DNA from: Stichopus chloronotus
Taxonomy: Eukaryota; Echinodermata; Holothuroidea; Aspidochirotida; Stichopodidae
DNA length: 64,000 nucleotides
Assembly (NCBI GenBank): GCA_021234535.1
Contig: CM037830.1
Coordinates: 37,572,937 to 37,636,936 of the forward strand
Direction of reading: 5' to 3'
Part shown: positions 12,101 to 27,100 of the stretch, piece by piece
Layout of the letters: each line of letters begins with the position of its first letter
How positions within the stretch are numbered: the first letter of the stretch is position 1
Notes under the pieces: model-generated
What the model saw: only the letters and a program-made list of their open reading frames with translations
What the model was told of the DNA's origin: nothing
Databases searched by the model: none
Position numbers and translations under genes: made by a program

Positions 12101-15100
12101 TACATAAGGCAATAATAGTATGTAAATATTACATATTCCTGTACTCAAGCTAAAGTTTGCTCTGGCAAGTATTCGAGCTGAGTGCTTGCACCCTGCCTAA
12201 CCTGCTGAACAGTTTGTAAGACACAGGTCCCTGCTATCCTTTCTCCCAGCTGGGGGAGAGCCCTACACATACTGTTTGCTTCCCAGAGGCCCTAACTGCT
12301 TAAACCTTGCCTTGTCGTGCACCTTAAGTCTGAGCATCTGCAGTATAGGGCAAGTCCTAATTTAATCACGTACTTAAAAATTCAATACTTAGCATTAGTT
12401 TTTCAAGTAAGCCAATCAAAACCTGTTCTTTCAGTTTGTTTCTCGTTGTACCATCTAACATTAGTACACAGTTAAAGGGAAATAGGGCGTTTAGAATACA
12501 CCAACATGACATTCAAAAGAAAATAGCGGTAATCATTGTTAAGCCATTCAGTTTCATCAATAAACATCTACCAAAGTTTCAACTTCTCAAAACGTTATGC
12601 ATATAAAGAGTAATGGAAGATGCATCATTTGAATTTTGAAAAGTTTGGGTGAACAAATTACTGTTGAATAACAAATAACTGAATTTCTATCTGTGAGGAG
12701 CTTATTTCTTGAAAAGAAGGCTACTGTCCTTCCTTATTTTGAATAGTCTATCATTCTACATCCACAAACATTGGTTTAAAAAATATGGATGAACATGTAG
12801 TGAATCTCCTGATGGTACTGCATTGAAGCAGAAATGCCAGCTAGTATGGTTTTCCTGTGTTATGTACGGATTTTGGTTTGAGATATGGGAAACACGCATT
12901 GCCCATTTAAAATACGGTAATTGGATAATTAAAAATATGGAAATCAGATCTCTTAACATAACTATGTAAATAAAAGTGTGCCTGGACAATGAGAGACTAT
13001 ACAGCAGAGGTCATGATATCACGACCCCGACCTGCTGCCTGAAGTGCACAGTAACCAATGTATTCATTGGTCTGTTTTGGCCAGCTCCAGAATACTATCA
13101 ATTAGATACAGTGATATTGACTTGACTTGTACTTCATCATTTGTATACACTGGAAAAACAGGCAGGCATGTTTTAAGTGCTGGTGCAGCTGTATTGTTAT
13201 CGCGTACCTACAGTAGTGGACATGGTTAAATATGCCGCACATGGAACTAACGTTATGGATTACTTAGGGCTTCCATCATGGTTTGTTTAATAAATGACAA
13301 AAAATGCCACCCAAGCCCAGGAAACAAACAATCCAACCCGAATACACCAAAAAGTGATATTTCATTATTAACAGTCCTAACAGGTAGCTTCATGTTTGCT
13401 AAACTGGCTATAGTAGTCTTCTAACGTTAGGCCTAGAATAGCGTATGTGCGAGTAAGTATTGCCACATGTTGACAATCACTTTGAACTTCTGTTGTGTTT
13501 TAAATGTAAACATTTGAAGAAGATATTCTTTTGGTGTCCAAAATACTTTTTTGATGTGAAAAATACTGGAAACCATACGGTATATTTGAAAGTTGGCATC
13601 TCTGTTGCAGCATGGAATACTAATGGATGTGTACACAGTGTTCATGACATGTACCTGGGCCAATCGGCCAATGTTAAGTTTTTATGTTTTTTTTTTTTTT
13701 TACGTTTTGTTATATGGGAGTGATCTGCCTCACAAGCATACAAAGGTATTACATTACTTCCTTTCGTAACATAAAGTATACATGTAATGTAAAATTGTTA
13801 CGAACAAACAAATGAAAAAAGTGTCTTATCTTAGTGTTACAAACTTATTTTGGCACTTTTTGGTTTTTTGCCGTAGGCAGGGGAATCTATGCAGTCCTGA
13901 TGTCGTGTGTGTGTGACGGTTGCTCGTAAACACTCTATCTCAAGAAGGGTAACTCTGAGTAATTTCATTTTTGGCATGTAGGTTGCCCATATTGAGTAGA
14001 TGATTCCTATTGTTTTTGGTGTCCAAATCTTGCATATTAATGAGGTTATGCGGTAAAACATAAAAAATGTAAAAACTGCCATAGTTCCTTATCCGTGGGT
14101 CAGATTTGTTTTAAAATTGATAAGGTTGTCTGTTATTAACAGGTTCACGACCCTGTGAAATTTAATGCTTATCAATAGAGAGGAAGGGATAATTTTTCAC
14201 TATAAAACAATAATAATAGCCTAAACACCATTATTGTGGTTATTATAAACTACCGTACAAATGCATATGGGACTACATTGTGCAAAATTACTATTGGTTC
14301 CCTCGCACACAGTTAACTCAATGGGATTTAAGGCTACAGTACTGCATTTGTAACTTAGTGAGTAACTTCTAGTGTGAGGGGCCTCTGATAAGTTGTCCAG
14401 AGAGATAGTCTTGGTATGGGGGGTCATGGGGTCAGATAGACAAGGTGGCATTCTTTCATGCATCGGAATGTTAATGGGTTTATAAAAAAAATGATGAAAA
14501 TAAAATACCATCTGTTCTGTCATTTATTTGGATAATATCAATATCCAGAGGAACAGCTGGTAGCATAACAAGGTTTCTTGACAATCAAATTGGAGTGTTT
14601 TCAATCATATTTCACAATGTCGGAAAGGATGGAGGAAGCAAAAATATTGAGGAGGAATCATAACTTAGGGTCAACTTACAAGGACTTTGAGTGTGTTAAA
14701 AGCTACTTGTAACAAGTTTCAAATTAGCGTTGGAATTACCTAAGACAGATAAACCACCATATGATGGAGACCCAAGAACATTCTGGTCCTTTATGAAGAA
14801 TTTTGAGGTAAATATGGCAGATGAGGTAAGGTTGAGTTATTTGATTCAACTAACAACAGGCAAGACTAGAAGCAGCATTGATTACTGTGTGTTTCTTGGA
14901 GCTCATAGATAATGTTGACTGATGTCATACTCATACTGTACTTGATGTGTGGGTTGTATGGCCTGGGTAGGTGATCCCTATTGCTTTTGGTGGACGTCAA
15001 ATGTCGCGGTAATTTTAGGTAACCAAAGTAAAGGTCATTTTGGGTTAAAGGCTTGTGGTGTATCAAGAAAAATAACTGCAGTTGATCTTGTACTTGTCAT

Positions 15101-18100
15101 GTGAATAAGTCATGTTTGTTGTAATATAACCATGTAGCAAGGAATCACAAAGCTTTTGGCTTTCTGGTTTTACTTTTACATTGTTATTAGAACTATTGAA
15201 GGTTAAAAGTAGTGAACACTGTGTAATTTTTCTGTATCTTTGTATGTTTTAAAATATTTTATTCGAAAGCTGTGGGTACTTGCCTGGCATGCAATTATAT
15301 TAAGCATTGCAGTTGCCCGAGTGGTATTTTACTTGTCCCAGACTCTCGGGCGGGCATTTTGTCGAGCCCTGTTGTTAGTTACACTATATTAAGTGTAACT
15401 TTTGTACACTTTTACTTTACTACTCACTTATCTCAACACAGTGACCGCACTCCCATCTGTTGTGCCAAGAATGCTGGTTACCTTAAAGAGATTACGTGCG
15501 TAGGCAAAAAGTAAAAACATTGAAATTTCTTCTCCAAAAGTTTGGTAAGGCTTTTAATTACACCATTCAAATAATCTGGGAAAATAAATAGGTTTCAGTT
15601 GGTTAAGTTTGCCACATGATTTCAAATTCTTCTAACATAACAAAAAGTGTAGCATATGATAATGTAGTGGTTGACAGTTTTCATTCAAATCAACGATATG
15701 GTTCGAGCAAGCCAATGGAAAGTATACTAGTATTGAATATTCAGTCAACAACTCAGGATCACTGACGCCCCGGGCAAATTGTGTTCAGTTCGTTGGTCAT
15801 TTGTAAATACGGTGTTTCCTTTCACTAAATACTACAATTCCCAATACTTAGCAAGAAGTGACGACTTGAGTAGTATGTTTTTGATACACTAGTGAGACCT
15901 GTACTGTTGCATATTCATTATGTAGGCGGTTATAGTAAGAACCGTTAATTTTCAAATATGATTTCTGTTGTTTACTGTTTTTATGCCAATCCCGTTGCTT
16001 TTTGAAGTAGTTACTGTCATTTTCCTTCATTGAAAGACATAGTCCGTTCATGTACAACCTAGTGTGTACATTTAAAAATAAAGAAAAAGTTAAGATCAAA
16101 CATAATCTTATCATTTTGGTTTTCAGTACACACGCAATCACTTTAACATGACCAGTAGTGTCATCTGGTCTAATGCAGAACTAGGGCCTCACTCCCATTC
16201 TGCCATTCTTATGTGCTGTATCGTTGCTGGTTCGAGCACATTGAACACAATGACATACTATACATAGTTGATCATCAGTTAGATCACACAGCTCTTGTAT
16301 GCTGCTGTGACATCCAAACCTACAGATAGTATCAAAAGTTACTCTTTATATGAACTGTCTAATTGAAAGGATTGTTCCTTCCTGTACATAGTTAATCCCT
16401 TTGTTTCGGTTCTTTGTTCAAGTTAATGTTTAAAGGACGACTGGGTAGTTATGGCTGAATTTATCTCCCACAGTTCTTGCTAAACAAATTTCTCAGTTGA
16501 CAATAAAATTCACATTTTGCTTTTGTCACTCTTAAACTGAAATTCAACTTGGAACTGTTTTTGTTTTTGATGTTGATTAGTGGTTGTTTTGGTCAGTTTC
16601 TTTGTAGACTGCCATAGCTCCTTTGAAAGAAGACTCCACAATGAGTTACATATATTGACAAGTTTACCTTTTTGCAGAAAATGGAAAAAGAAATCCACAG
16701 AAATTTCAGTACAAAGGAAAAATACAAAAAGTTGACAACACAAAGCAACTGTTGAAAGTGTCCAAACATGTACTGCAGCCATTATAGTATTTTCCCATCA
16801 TCTTAAAAGAATATGTCATTTAAGTGTGATCCAAGACCGTAATGTGAACACCACCAAAAATGTAAACAGTCTAGTCAAAGCGATCTTTGTATTTCATTGT
16901 TTCAATGAAATGAGTTCTAGCTTTGCAAAATGGAAAATTTCTCATGGTACAAAATGGAAATTGGCTTTAATGGAAATGATAAAAATATTTACATCGGACT
17001 GCATCACAAATGCTTGTCCTCCTTGGTTATGTAATTTTTTCCTCTCTGTATGATTGTGTCTCAGCGAAAGTTGTTTTAGATAAGTTACTCACTAATGTTG
17101 AATTTTCTCTGAAATGGAAATGCAACCTAGATAGCTGGACTCGGTGGTGCATAGATTTTGAATCATTGGCAGCAGTCCACAGAGCAACTCTTCACAGTGG
17201 TTGAATCTCCAAAATTGATGAAAAAATGGAAAATTGGATTGTTGGATAATTTTGTGCATATCAGGGATAACAGTTAGGAGAAAGTGGTGAAACTGAGAAT
17301 ATGTTAATGTTATTAGTGTTGTGCAAGGCGAGTATATTCTGTAATATGAAACCGTCACCATTAACTATCAATTAATGAACTTAACATGTAATTAGTGGAT
17401 AATGTGAAAGGTTTTGAGAAGACCCTTCAGTAATCTGTTGTCAACCTGTAATATCCTCAAAGTGCTTCAAAAATGATTGAAAGATATTGTCATATTTTCT
17501 TCCCCAGTTGAATGCGTTGAAATCTGAGAAGTGCAGGAAGGATGGAGAGATAGAGGTTTTGAGGCAAAATCTGACCAAAGCCCAGACAGACATCAGCAAG
17601 CTACAGATAGAGCGGATACAAAAAGATGAAGAGAAACAGAGGGAGCAAGCGAACAAAGAAAAGCAACTGGAACAAGAGGTAGGTATATCTGAGGCATCTC
17701 ACAGACTCACCAAGTGTAATTGTGATCGGAGGTAGGCCTCAGACATATGACAGACTCACCAAAGCATAGGCATATCTGGGGCATCCCACAAATTCACCAG
17801 AGTGAATGCATACATGAAATGGCTCATTAAAAAATTACCACAGAGTGAGAGAGAAAAATGAGATTTTACTACATTGCGTTAAACTGCTCCTTCTCTAGAG
17901 CTCACCCGTTTCATTACTGAAATCGAAGATAGGGGTTGTCAGAAAAAAAAGGAACAAGCCTAGTATTTATGATTTATCAATTATAAAGTCAAATGTAAAA
18001 TTCCTGATATGGTCCCAAAATTAAGAGCCAAAACCAGTAGTGAGGAGTTGTAGGGTCCAGGCCTTTACTTTCAAGAGATTATATGTTCAAGACAACCCCA

Positions 18101-21100
18101 AGCACTCTGCACCCACTGAGAACCCTGTATAAGCATGCATGCTAAGTGTGAATTATATAGCACATAGTGCCTAGACTTTGATTCATGCGCACAAACAATT
18201 TATCGTTTATACAATGAAAAAGCTAGATCCACAGTAAACTAGCTGAGGCCTACAAATCACATGCATCTTACTCTAATACTAGCAAACATATATCCAGTAA
18301 CTTCTACACTCCATCATGATTGTGATTCTACACAATAGAAAACCACATTGACCTGGACTCACTCCTATTAATCTCAAGTTGCTTTGCAAAAAATAAACTC
18401 ACAAAGGCAGGTCCAGGTGCCATTATGTAATAGAATTGCAGTGTGGACCCCATGAGGCTTTCAGAATAAACTGTTATATCTCACCTTGATTAAGGAATGA
18501 TATGTGGAAGTAGATGAAGGTGCTGCAATGTGTACATTGTCACTGAAAAATGTCCCATCTGCGACAAAATGTCCCGTCCGCGACAGTTTTTCATTAATTA
18601 ATTACTCCGGTTAAATGAATGCAGTGGACAAAAGGAAGACAAATGGGGGTATTGTATTGAGGCCAGTAAGAGAATTCTCAAAAAAGAAGAAATTGAACCA
18701 ATTACTACTGAGTAATGTTTTTAAATTTTACTTTGTTTATTCCTAAGTTGCCAAAGAAATGTAGTTTTTACTTTCTGATGAAAGCACTCTTAGTGTGTTG
18801 GACACATTTAGTTGCATGTTCAATTTGTACAGTTTAGTCTCCCATTAAATTTTAATCTTAAACTCTATCATGTAATGATTGATAAGGACATGGTGTGCAG
18901 TCAGGAATGGATTGAAAGTAATATATGGTGCCATTGTATTAAACCCAAAAAGCATTGTTTTACTATCTTGAGACTTCTGTATATATCTTCAAAATGTTGA
19001 CCAAGATCAATGTTGTACAACCAGTAAACTAGAAGTAAGTTTGATAAGCTCATTCATTTTTTTTTTTCCATTTTTTTTTTTTTTTGCTTTTTCAGTAAAG
19101 GTCTGTGCACTCCTGGATGTTGTCAGTTGATTAAACTATTTATTCCATTTTGATTTTGTCATAATAATATCATGAACTAAAAACTAAAAAGTCCTTACCA
19201 ATGCATGACTGCAAAGTGCTGTCAGTAGTCTTCATTTTGTATCAGATGAAGATGTTACCGACAAATCCAATACTAGAAGGTTACATAGATTAAATGACAG
19301 CATGTGCATACTGTTGACACTTGTCCCTCATTTTTAACAACAGGTCGAGGCCCTGAAGACCCAGCTAGAATTCAAAGACCGTGAGATAATCGAAACGCAG
19401 ACATCTCTCCGTAACCTGCAGCAGAGGACAAATTCAAATTGTCCATCACCGAGAAAGAGCCCTAGACTAGTCCCTGTTTCCTCCCCAAGTAGGAAGGCCT
19501 TCCCAACAAAGTCTTCGTTCATGACAGGAAGTACCAAACAACAACACAATCAGAGATCACCAGTTGCTGCAAAGGGGGGAAGTCCATTAAAGAATCAAAG
19601 CAAACCAACCAAAACTAAAAGCCCAGGTGTGTGATTTTGTCAGAACCACTAATTATCTGCAAAACATGTAATGGTCATTTTGCATATATCAGATGTCCAG
19701 TAGGATTATTGGCTGACTTCACCACAAACACCGTAGTACTATGAGTCTTCAAACTTTTTAATGTCATGAATTTTGTCCCTTTAAGTTCCCCTTTCCAGTC
19801 TTAAATTCAGGTTTTGCTTTGATTCAGTTTTTAAGCAGATTGGCAGACCATATTTTTTTGCAAGCATTTCGTTATGCTTGGTGTTATTGTTCAACAAATT
19901 CATTGCACAATGATATCTGGTTTACTGAATGTACTGTGATATGAAAAAAGTGACCATGAAAATATGTTTTAGGTGATTTGTCTCAAAAGGTTTACCTTGC
20001 TGCTGTCTCAGAAAAGACATAGATGAAATTCAGATGATAAAAATATCTTTGATGTGTACATTGTATCAGAGTACATAATGATAATGAACATTATGATTAC
20101 CTCATTGTTTGGATTTTCTTTCATTCCATTGTGAGTCATTACTCTCTATTTGAAAAACAACAAAATGAAAAACAACAAAATGTGGGCATGTTTGTTTTGC
20201 TTGGCTCTCTTCGGCAGGTTCAAGCGTATCTCCGAGGAGGACGTTGTCCGGTTTGTTAATCAAGACGTGGAATCCACCTGCGATCGGTGCAGCTTTGCAA
20301 CTGAAGACAAGAGTTTTGAACGGTATTTCCTTTTGATTTACAGTTTACCGGATAGCATGATGGCTTGTACTGCTATTCATTCAAAAATCTTTGGCAGGTT
20401 GATCAGGATGTAGGAGTGATAATGGACAATGAAATTTAAAGGAGGTCAGAGACTTTGGAAAATGATTTGTTAATGTTTTTGTTTATCTCCTTTCTAGAAA
20501 GCCATTGTCTATTCTTCTCTTGTCGAGTTATGTTAAAAAGGACTGGTCTAAATTGAATAATTTTTGTTAAGGTTTGTTTTGGCAATGGTAATTACTGTGT
20601 TGATTTCAACTTCTCTTTAAATGGTAAAATCAGTGTTTTAATGTTAGTGGACGTCACATTTGAATTATGGCAGAATCTCCCACAGACTCATCAATTGCCA
20701 TGAAAACAGAAAAGTAGGGCTAACCAATGCAGTGCACAGTATGGTTACAGCTGCCATCTTTTCAGTGGCAACAAAAACATGGATAGAAGCATCAAGTAAG
20801 GTTATAGATCTGGGCTTGATTTTTCTTGCAAAGTGCTGAGTGCTTTTGAGCAATCACTGCATTGGTTGCCCATGAGTAATTATAGAATGGATGCTTGACA
20901 AGTCTGAAGATTAGCTGAATGTACCAGTTGGTTGAATAATTATAGTTCAATAGTTCTTATAAATACTTGTAATTTTTCCTCTTTTTTGATTCCTTGCAGT
21001 AGGCAGACAAGGAATCTATGCAGTCATGATGGCGTGACTGTGTGCATGTATGACTTGTGAAGCCTTGGGTTGTAAGCATGTTATCTTAAGAAGGAAAAGG

Positions 21101-24100
21101 TGTCTGAACTTACGTTGGTACGTAGGTAGTCCCTTGTGAGTAGATGATTCCTATCATTTTTTCATGAATGTCAAAGATCATTTGAGGTCACTGAAGAAGG
21201 AACACTTCTAAGGAAATTATCTCAGCAACAGAATATTGCTGGAAATTCAGATTGGCTGCATTGGTAAATCTTGATGGATAGATGGTCTCTGTCATTTTTA
21301 TCTCAATACATAACACGTATGGAGATATTGTCAGGCTAGCTGGACGTTCTGGTATTCTTTTAAAATGGTGTCTGGGTCACAATTCGTTGTCAGTGTACAT
21401 AAAACTTTCCTAGCATGCTTCTTTGTATGTAAGCAAAAGATGTTACTAGATGAGATGTGAACAAAATATGAGTCTTTTTTTTTTGCAATAATCGACCAAA
21501 AAAGCGTCTGACACATAAATTATTGGTGTTTACTTGTATTGGGGGGCTCTGGACAGAGGTCGATTAAGCTCCACCTTCCGTATGCTGCAATTGATGTGTT
21601 TTGTATTTGGATTGGTTGCTCTGCTTTGTGTGGCTCAGGTTGTTGACAATACTGTGCAGTGAGGTGTGCACATGGCCCTGGAAGTCTATGGCAGAAAGCC
21701 ATGCTGTTCTGTAACAACAATCAATTATACACAGGGCACATTTAGCCCTAGGCTTCCTGTGGCAAAATTGACAGCAGTAGAGTTGAAATGAAGACCAGAA
21801 CCAGTAAGAAGTAATAGTAAATCGATTCCTTTGTCATTTTTAAGTTTCTACTGGAATGTGACTGCTTGGCTTGAACTCCAAACTCGTAACCTTTGTTGCT
21901 GTTTATGATTAGATGATCTGTCAGGTTTTAGTGAGGTTTAAGGTCAGTAGAGGTTAGTTCAGAACCTTGTAGACACACTATCTCCAGAAGGAAAAGTTGC
22001 TGGAACTTAGTGTATAGTTTTGCCATTGTGAGTATATGATCCCTATTGTTTTTCATGGAGGTCAAAGGTCGTTTGAGGTTTTGGAGTTTTGTTGAAGTTT
22101 TATTTGTTGTAGACATGGTGTATCAATGAGGGTAAGGTGAGTGAAGTTGAAAATTTTTATGTTGGTTATCCTTTCATCATCATAAATATTGGGAAGGAAT
22201 CGCAATGTCCTTTGACTTTCTGGTTATGGAGGTCAACAGAGGTGATAGTTTGAAAACCTTATAGACATGGCATCTAAATAAGGGAAAGTTGCTGGAAGTT
22301 CAAATGTGATTTTTAGGTTTTTAATTGGAAGTAAATGATCCATATTGTTTCAATGGGTCATCTTGAGGTCACCAAAGATTGAAGTATGAAAACCTATTAA
22401 GGAACATGATGCTGCAACTGAATGCCCTTGGATCTTCAAAGTGTTAACATTGGTAGCCCTCGATGAGCAGATGATCTCTGCCATTTTGTATGGAAGTCAA
22501 AGGGCATATGTAGTCAGTAGAAATCATAGTTTGTAACCTGTAGACATGTTACCTCACGAACAGTAAGGTGTTTGAAATTCAAAATTGGTATTTATTATCC
22601 TTTGTTTTCCATGAATATTTGCAAGGAATCTCAAAGTGATTTGACTTGTTTTGTTTTTTCATCCTTTAAAAAGGTTGCATGACTCCGTCTGTAATGATTG
22701 GTTTGCTCATGAAGAATGAAGACGAGTCGACCGAAGTGAACAAGTCCCAGAGTTCTTCTAACCTTTTTGATATGTTTTCAAACCAAGCTGACAGTGTGTA
22801 AGTTTGTGTCGTTGGCATAACCTCATGGATATGATTGCATCAAGCACTGGAGGGAGGGGCACAACCAGGGTGTGAGCAGAGGTGGGAGACAGTATCAGGG
22901 TGAGGTGTGATGCTGAGAGTTTGGTATAAACAAATGGACATGATTGAAAGGACAGATGAGGTGAGGTAGAAATCTGAAAATACGTGAGTTACATAGGTTG
23001 TGTAACCAGTGGACATAATTACTCCAAAATAAGGAGAATAGCTAGGTCGTGGTAGAAAGGTGTGTGTGTGTGATTGCAACCAATCAGATTCAAAAGGAAG
23101 GTAGCTAGCCTCATCAAGCTGCTCTTTGTGAAATGTTTTCTCAGATATGTCATCAGTTTTCAGTTGTTTGTCTCAAAGATTTTGACAGGTTGTTATTCAT
23201 TCACTCACTAATTTACACATTTATATATTTATATTTGCATAGAGAACCACAAGACGTTTCACATGATTTGACATATAGCTCGGCTCAAAGAATTGCTTGT
23301 GAAGCCATCTCATCACTGCTCACTTCTGGGAAGCATGAGGCACAGTCCCTCTCTTTACCCCTTCCCAACCACCCAGTGGTTCCAGCTACACCAGCCCTCT
23401 CTGAGCACCATCTTGCCAAACTGATCCCTGTTATTCAAGATCAACTTGACCACTACCTTCAGGAGCTAGAGTCATTGATGGAAAGGACCAGAAGCCGCCC
23501 AACCGTTTCAGAGTCGACCTCACATCCTGATATCGAGGAGCAATACCGTGAGGAAACAGTGGTAGAGTGCAGGTCCAAGATGCTCGTACCAGGCCTTCGG
23601 AGTTTGAGAAAACTCTGCTGTCACAGTGAATCAATATGCAAGATGATCACAGCTGGCTGTGATCAAATTCAAAATGCTATGGACACATCTGCAGATGAAA
23701 TCGATCCATCAGCTCCAATTACTGTGAGTTGATGGGTTTCTGTTGTTTTGCTTACATTTTGCTTTCAATTAGCACACTGTGTTAGTAATGATATCACTGC
23801 AGCAATGGAAGGAAACAAGTATTTCCAGTCCAGTTTGTATTTAAAGCGTTGTGTAAAGTGATGGTACCCACCTATATGTATTTCTTTCCCTTAACCTCCC
23901 TTCCTTCCCTTCGGATGTGTTGTCCGTTAATTTGCAGCTTGACTCTGACAAAAGAACGTGGTACAAGATTAATTATGGAATGAAACTCGTGATTGTTTTT
24001 TCCCCCTCGTTTCCTCTTACGCAAAAAGATAATTCTTTACACATGTACTGTCCTTCTTAGAGAGAAGGCCGATGAAGATGATATTTGGTAATTGTTATCT

Positions 24101-27100
24101 TGTTTGTTCCATTTTTTGATGCTCCATGTCCATATTGTTTTATTCAGTTCACTCAAAGTAGCAGTAGAGGGCGATCTTCAAGTGATCATCCCTGTCTCGC
24201 CGAATGGATGAAAGAGCCTTGCCGGATCGTTCAGCTGCTGCAGGATGTACTCAAACTCCATCCAGTCAAAGGCCATCCATGCCAAACGGTCAGGGAGAGC
24301 GGTTGGGGAGTGATTTCTGCTCTCTGTAGAAACAGCGGTGATTCTGAGCTGAAATGGTAGGTATGATTGCCTTGGTAACACTGATGATAGCTTATGACCA
24401 TGACTGAGTGATGGTTGCAGATTCAACATTCTTAGCGACCTTCCAAAATTTCCTCCAACCTTAAAACTTAAGGATATGTTTCAATTTGCTTTGAAAATAT
24501 GAAAAGTTGAATTTTACTTTTTCAGGACTTTCACATATAGATTTATGCAGATACAAGTTCCGTATTTAATGTGAGGTGTAATCATAGTTACATTTCTAGC
24601 ATACATTTGTGTAATTGGGCGCAGTGGGATGAATATAGTGTAATATTTAAAACTAATATTTCTTGTCACAGGTGGGACACTTGTTCTGTTGAACGTGTCT
24701 CTGTCATAAGCATAGAAAACTCAGAATGACAAATCATGAAGTATTCCTCACGCACAATTTACTTCTTGTGGCAAATTTGGTCAAAGCATGTATTATACCT
24801 TCCACCTGATGGAATGATTGATATCGAATGGACTCAACATTTGAACCTCGGTCAAAGTGTCGTGCCACTAGCTTCCATGAAAACTACATTGTTTACATGT
24901 TCTGGGTTGAAATGGGATTTTCAAATTTTTGTTGTTATACTAGGTGTTATCAGTGCTGGCAATGTTTACATGTTGAAAAGCAGAGAGTGGAATGCATGCA
25001 ACATGAGGATCGTCTCTCCACCTCATCACGTTTTGACAATCCTCAGGATTGTTCCAGAGGGTGATCTTCTGGATATTTAGTTGCTCTTTTGGAATGGAAG
25101 ATTCCTTCTGTTTTTGATTCCTTGCTGCAGGGAAAAGGAATCTATGCAGTCCTGATGTCGTGTGTGCGTGTATGTGTGTGTGACGCTTCTTGTAATCACT
25201 GTATCTCAAGAAGGGTAACCATGACTGATCTCTTACTTGCTGTGTGAGTTGGTCATAGTAAGTAGAAGATCCCTATTGTTTTTGGTGGAGGGCAAAATGT
25301 GAAAACCTTGTAAACATGATATCTCAAGAACGGTAACTGTGACTGATGTCATACTTGGTGTGTGGGTTGGTCACATTGAGTAGATGATCCCTATTGTTTT
25401 TGGTTGAGGTCAAAAGTCATTTGAGATCACCAGAGGTCAAACTGTGAAAACCTTGTAAACACATTATCTCCAGAAAGGTAACTGTGACTGATATCATACT
25501 TGGTGTGTGGGTTGTTCATATTACGTAGATGATTCCGTATGTTTTTGGTCGAGGTCAAAGTGTGAAAACCTTGTATGTAGTCAGTAGAATACTCCTTTTG
25601 TTTTTGGTCGAGGTCAAAGTTCATGTGAGGTCACCAAAGGTCAAACTGTGAAAACCTTGTAAACACATTATCTCCAGATGTAGAAGACTTCTTTTGTTTG
25701 TGGTGGAGGTCAAATCTTGCTAACACATTAACTCCAGAAGGGTAATGTTGACTGATGTCATACTTGATGTGTGGGTTGGCCATACTGGGTAGGTGATCCC
25801 TATTGCTTTTGGTGGACGTCAAATGTCACGGTCATTTCAGGTCACCAAAATAATGGTCATTTAGGGTTAAAGGCTTGTGGTGTATCAAGTGTGGTGTGTC
25901 ATGTGAATAATTCATGTTTGTTATAATATAACCATGTAGCAAGGAATCAGAAAGCCTTTCGGCTTACACACCAAGTGTGTGAGGTATTAGAATGAGGCTG
26001 ATGCTGTGAACTTTTTTCAAAATATTTGTCTGAAACGGGTTTAGCTGGAGAGTTATTCTGTGGTCACTCTTGGGCTGGCCAGCCTATCTGAACTCTCACC
26101 TATCCATATCACAGTCCGATACTAGTAAATTGACATGCAAATTAAGTTAGTGAAGCATGTGGCATGTGGCTCTCTTTATACATATGACCTTTGAATAAAC
26201 CATGGATGATATGGCTAGCTGTCTGAAGTATGTTGCCACAATGAAGCAGACTTTACATGTGGTTATCATGTGATCATTAGCATCATTATCTTTATCATCA
26301 TCATCAAGGATTTGCTCTTATCTCTTTCAAAGGTGCATTCCATTTTTGGTACACGATGGCTTTGTCTTAGCATTGTGTACTACCATCAGTACTATGGATA
26401 CATATAAGTCTGCTCTCGCCGTGGCAACAGCTGTCTCAAGATCAGTTTCCGTTTGTTCTCAGTCTGGTAATTACTCTCCCTCTTCATACGTATCAAATCA
26501 TTCACTGTTTGTTCAGATAAGGTAACTACCTGATAGCTAAAAAGAGAACATTCATTTGATTATACTTTGTACCACTCTCTCTGGGGTTTCAGTTGGATAC
26601 CCTATTAAATGATTTATGATTTATGCTTTGTCACAGATTCCTGTCCTTTGTCTCACATCTACCAATTGGTGACATCCTTGAAATCATCTGGGGATAATTC
26701 TGACGATGAAATCACAGCTGTAAGACATGAGGTAAATTGTTCTAGTCTATTCTACGGTTGGTTTTCATGCTGTCTGTCTGTCTGTCTATCTATCTGCCTG
26801 CACTCAACTCGGTTCTGTTTTTTTCCCCAGTTAATTGGCCTCTTGTTGACAATTGTGTCAAATCAAGTAAATGGAGCTAATTCTTTGGTGGAAACAAACT
26901 GTCATTGCACTTACGAGGTAAGTCAAGTTACTGTCACCATGTAGAGGTAGTCCTGGGTTTGGTTGTGCGGTTGTGACTGAATGTGTGTATTTTATTCCAA
27001 GGAAAACCCTAAATGCTCTTACTATTCATATTGTTCAAAGGGTGCACAATGTGCAATGCAACAAATAAATTAACTTGTGTACAATATATTTTCAATCCTG

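Larger units (their letters stand above)
9120..17507. other. ATRIP intron 1, repeat-rich
   Basis: An 8.4-kb intron. It holds the dispersed 'GGCCCATTTTATGAAATTCT' family (9240-9790 and fragments near 10300-10400 and 10650-10760), runs of AGTCTGTGAA (10380-10640), a snap-back element (11695-11845) and composite HINE copy A (13863-15167). 15170-17500 shows no recognisable feature. Confidence 0.7.

Noticed and set aside
20150..20413. Open frame covering ATRIP exon 4 in a different frame
   Set aside because: Exon phase from neighbouring exons requires another frame, which also lacks stops within 20218-20322.
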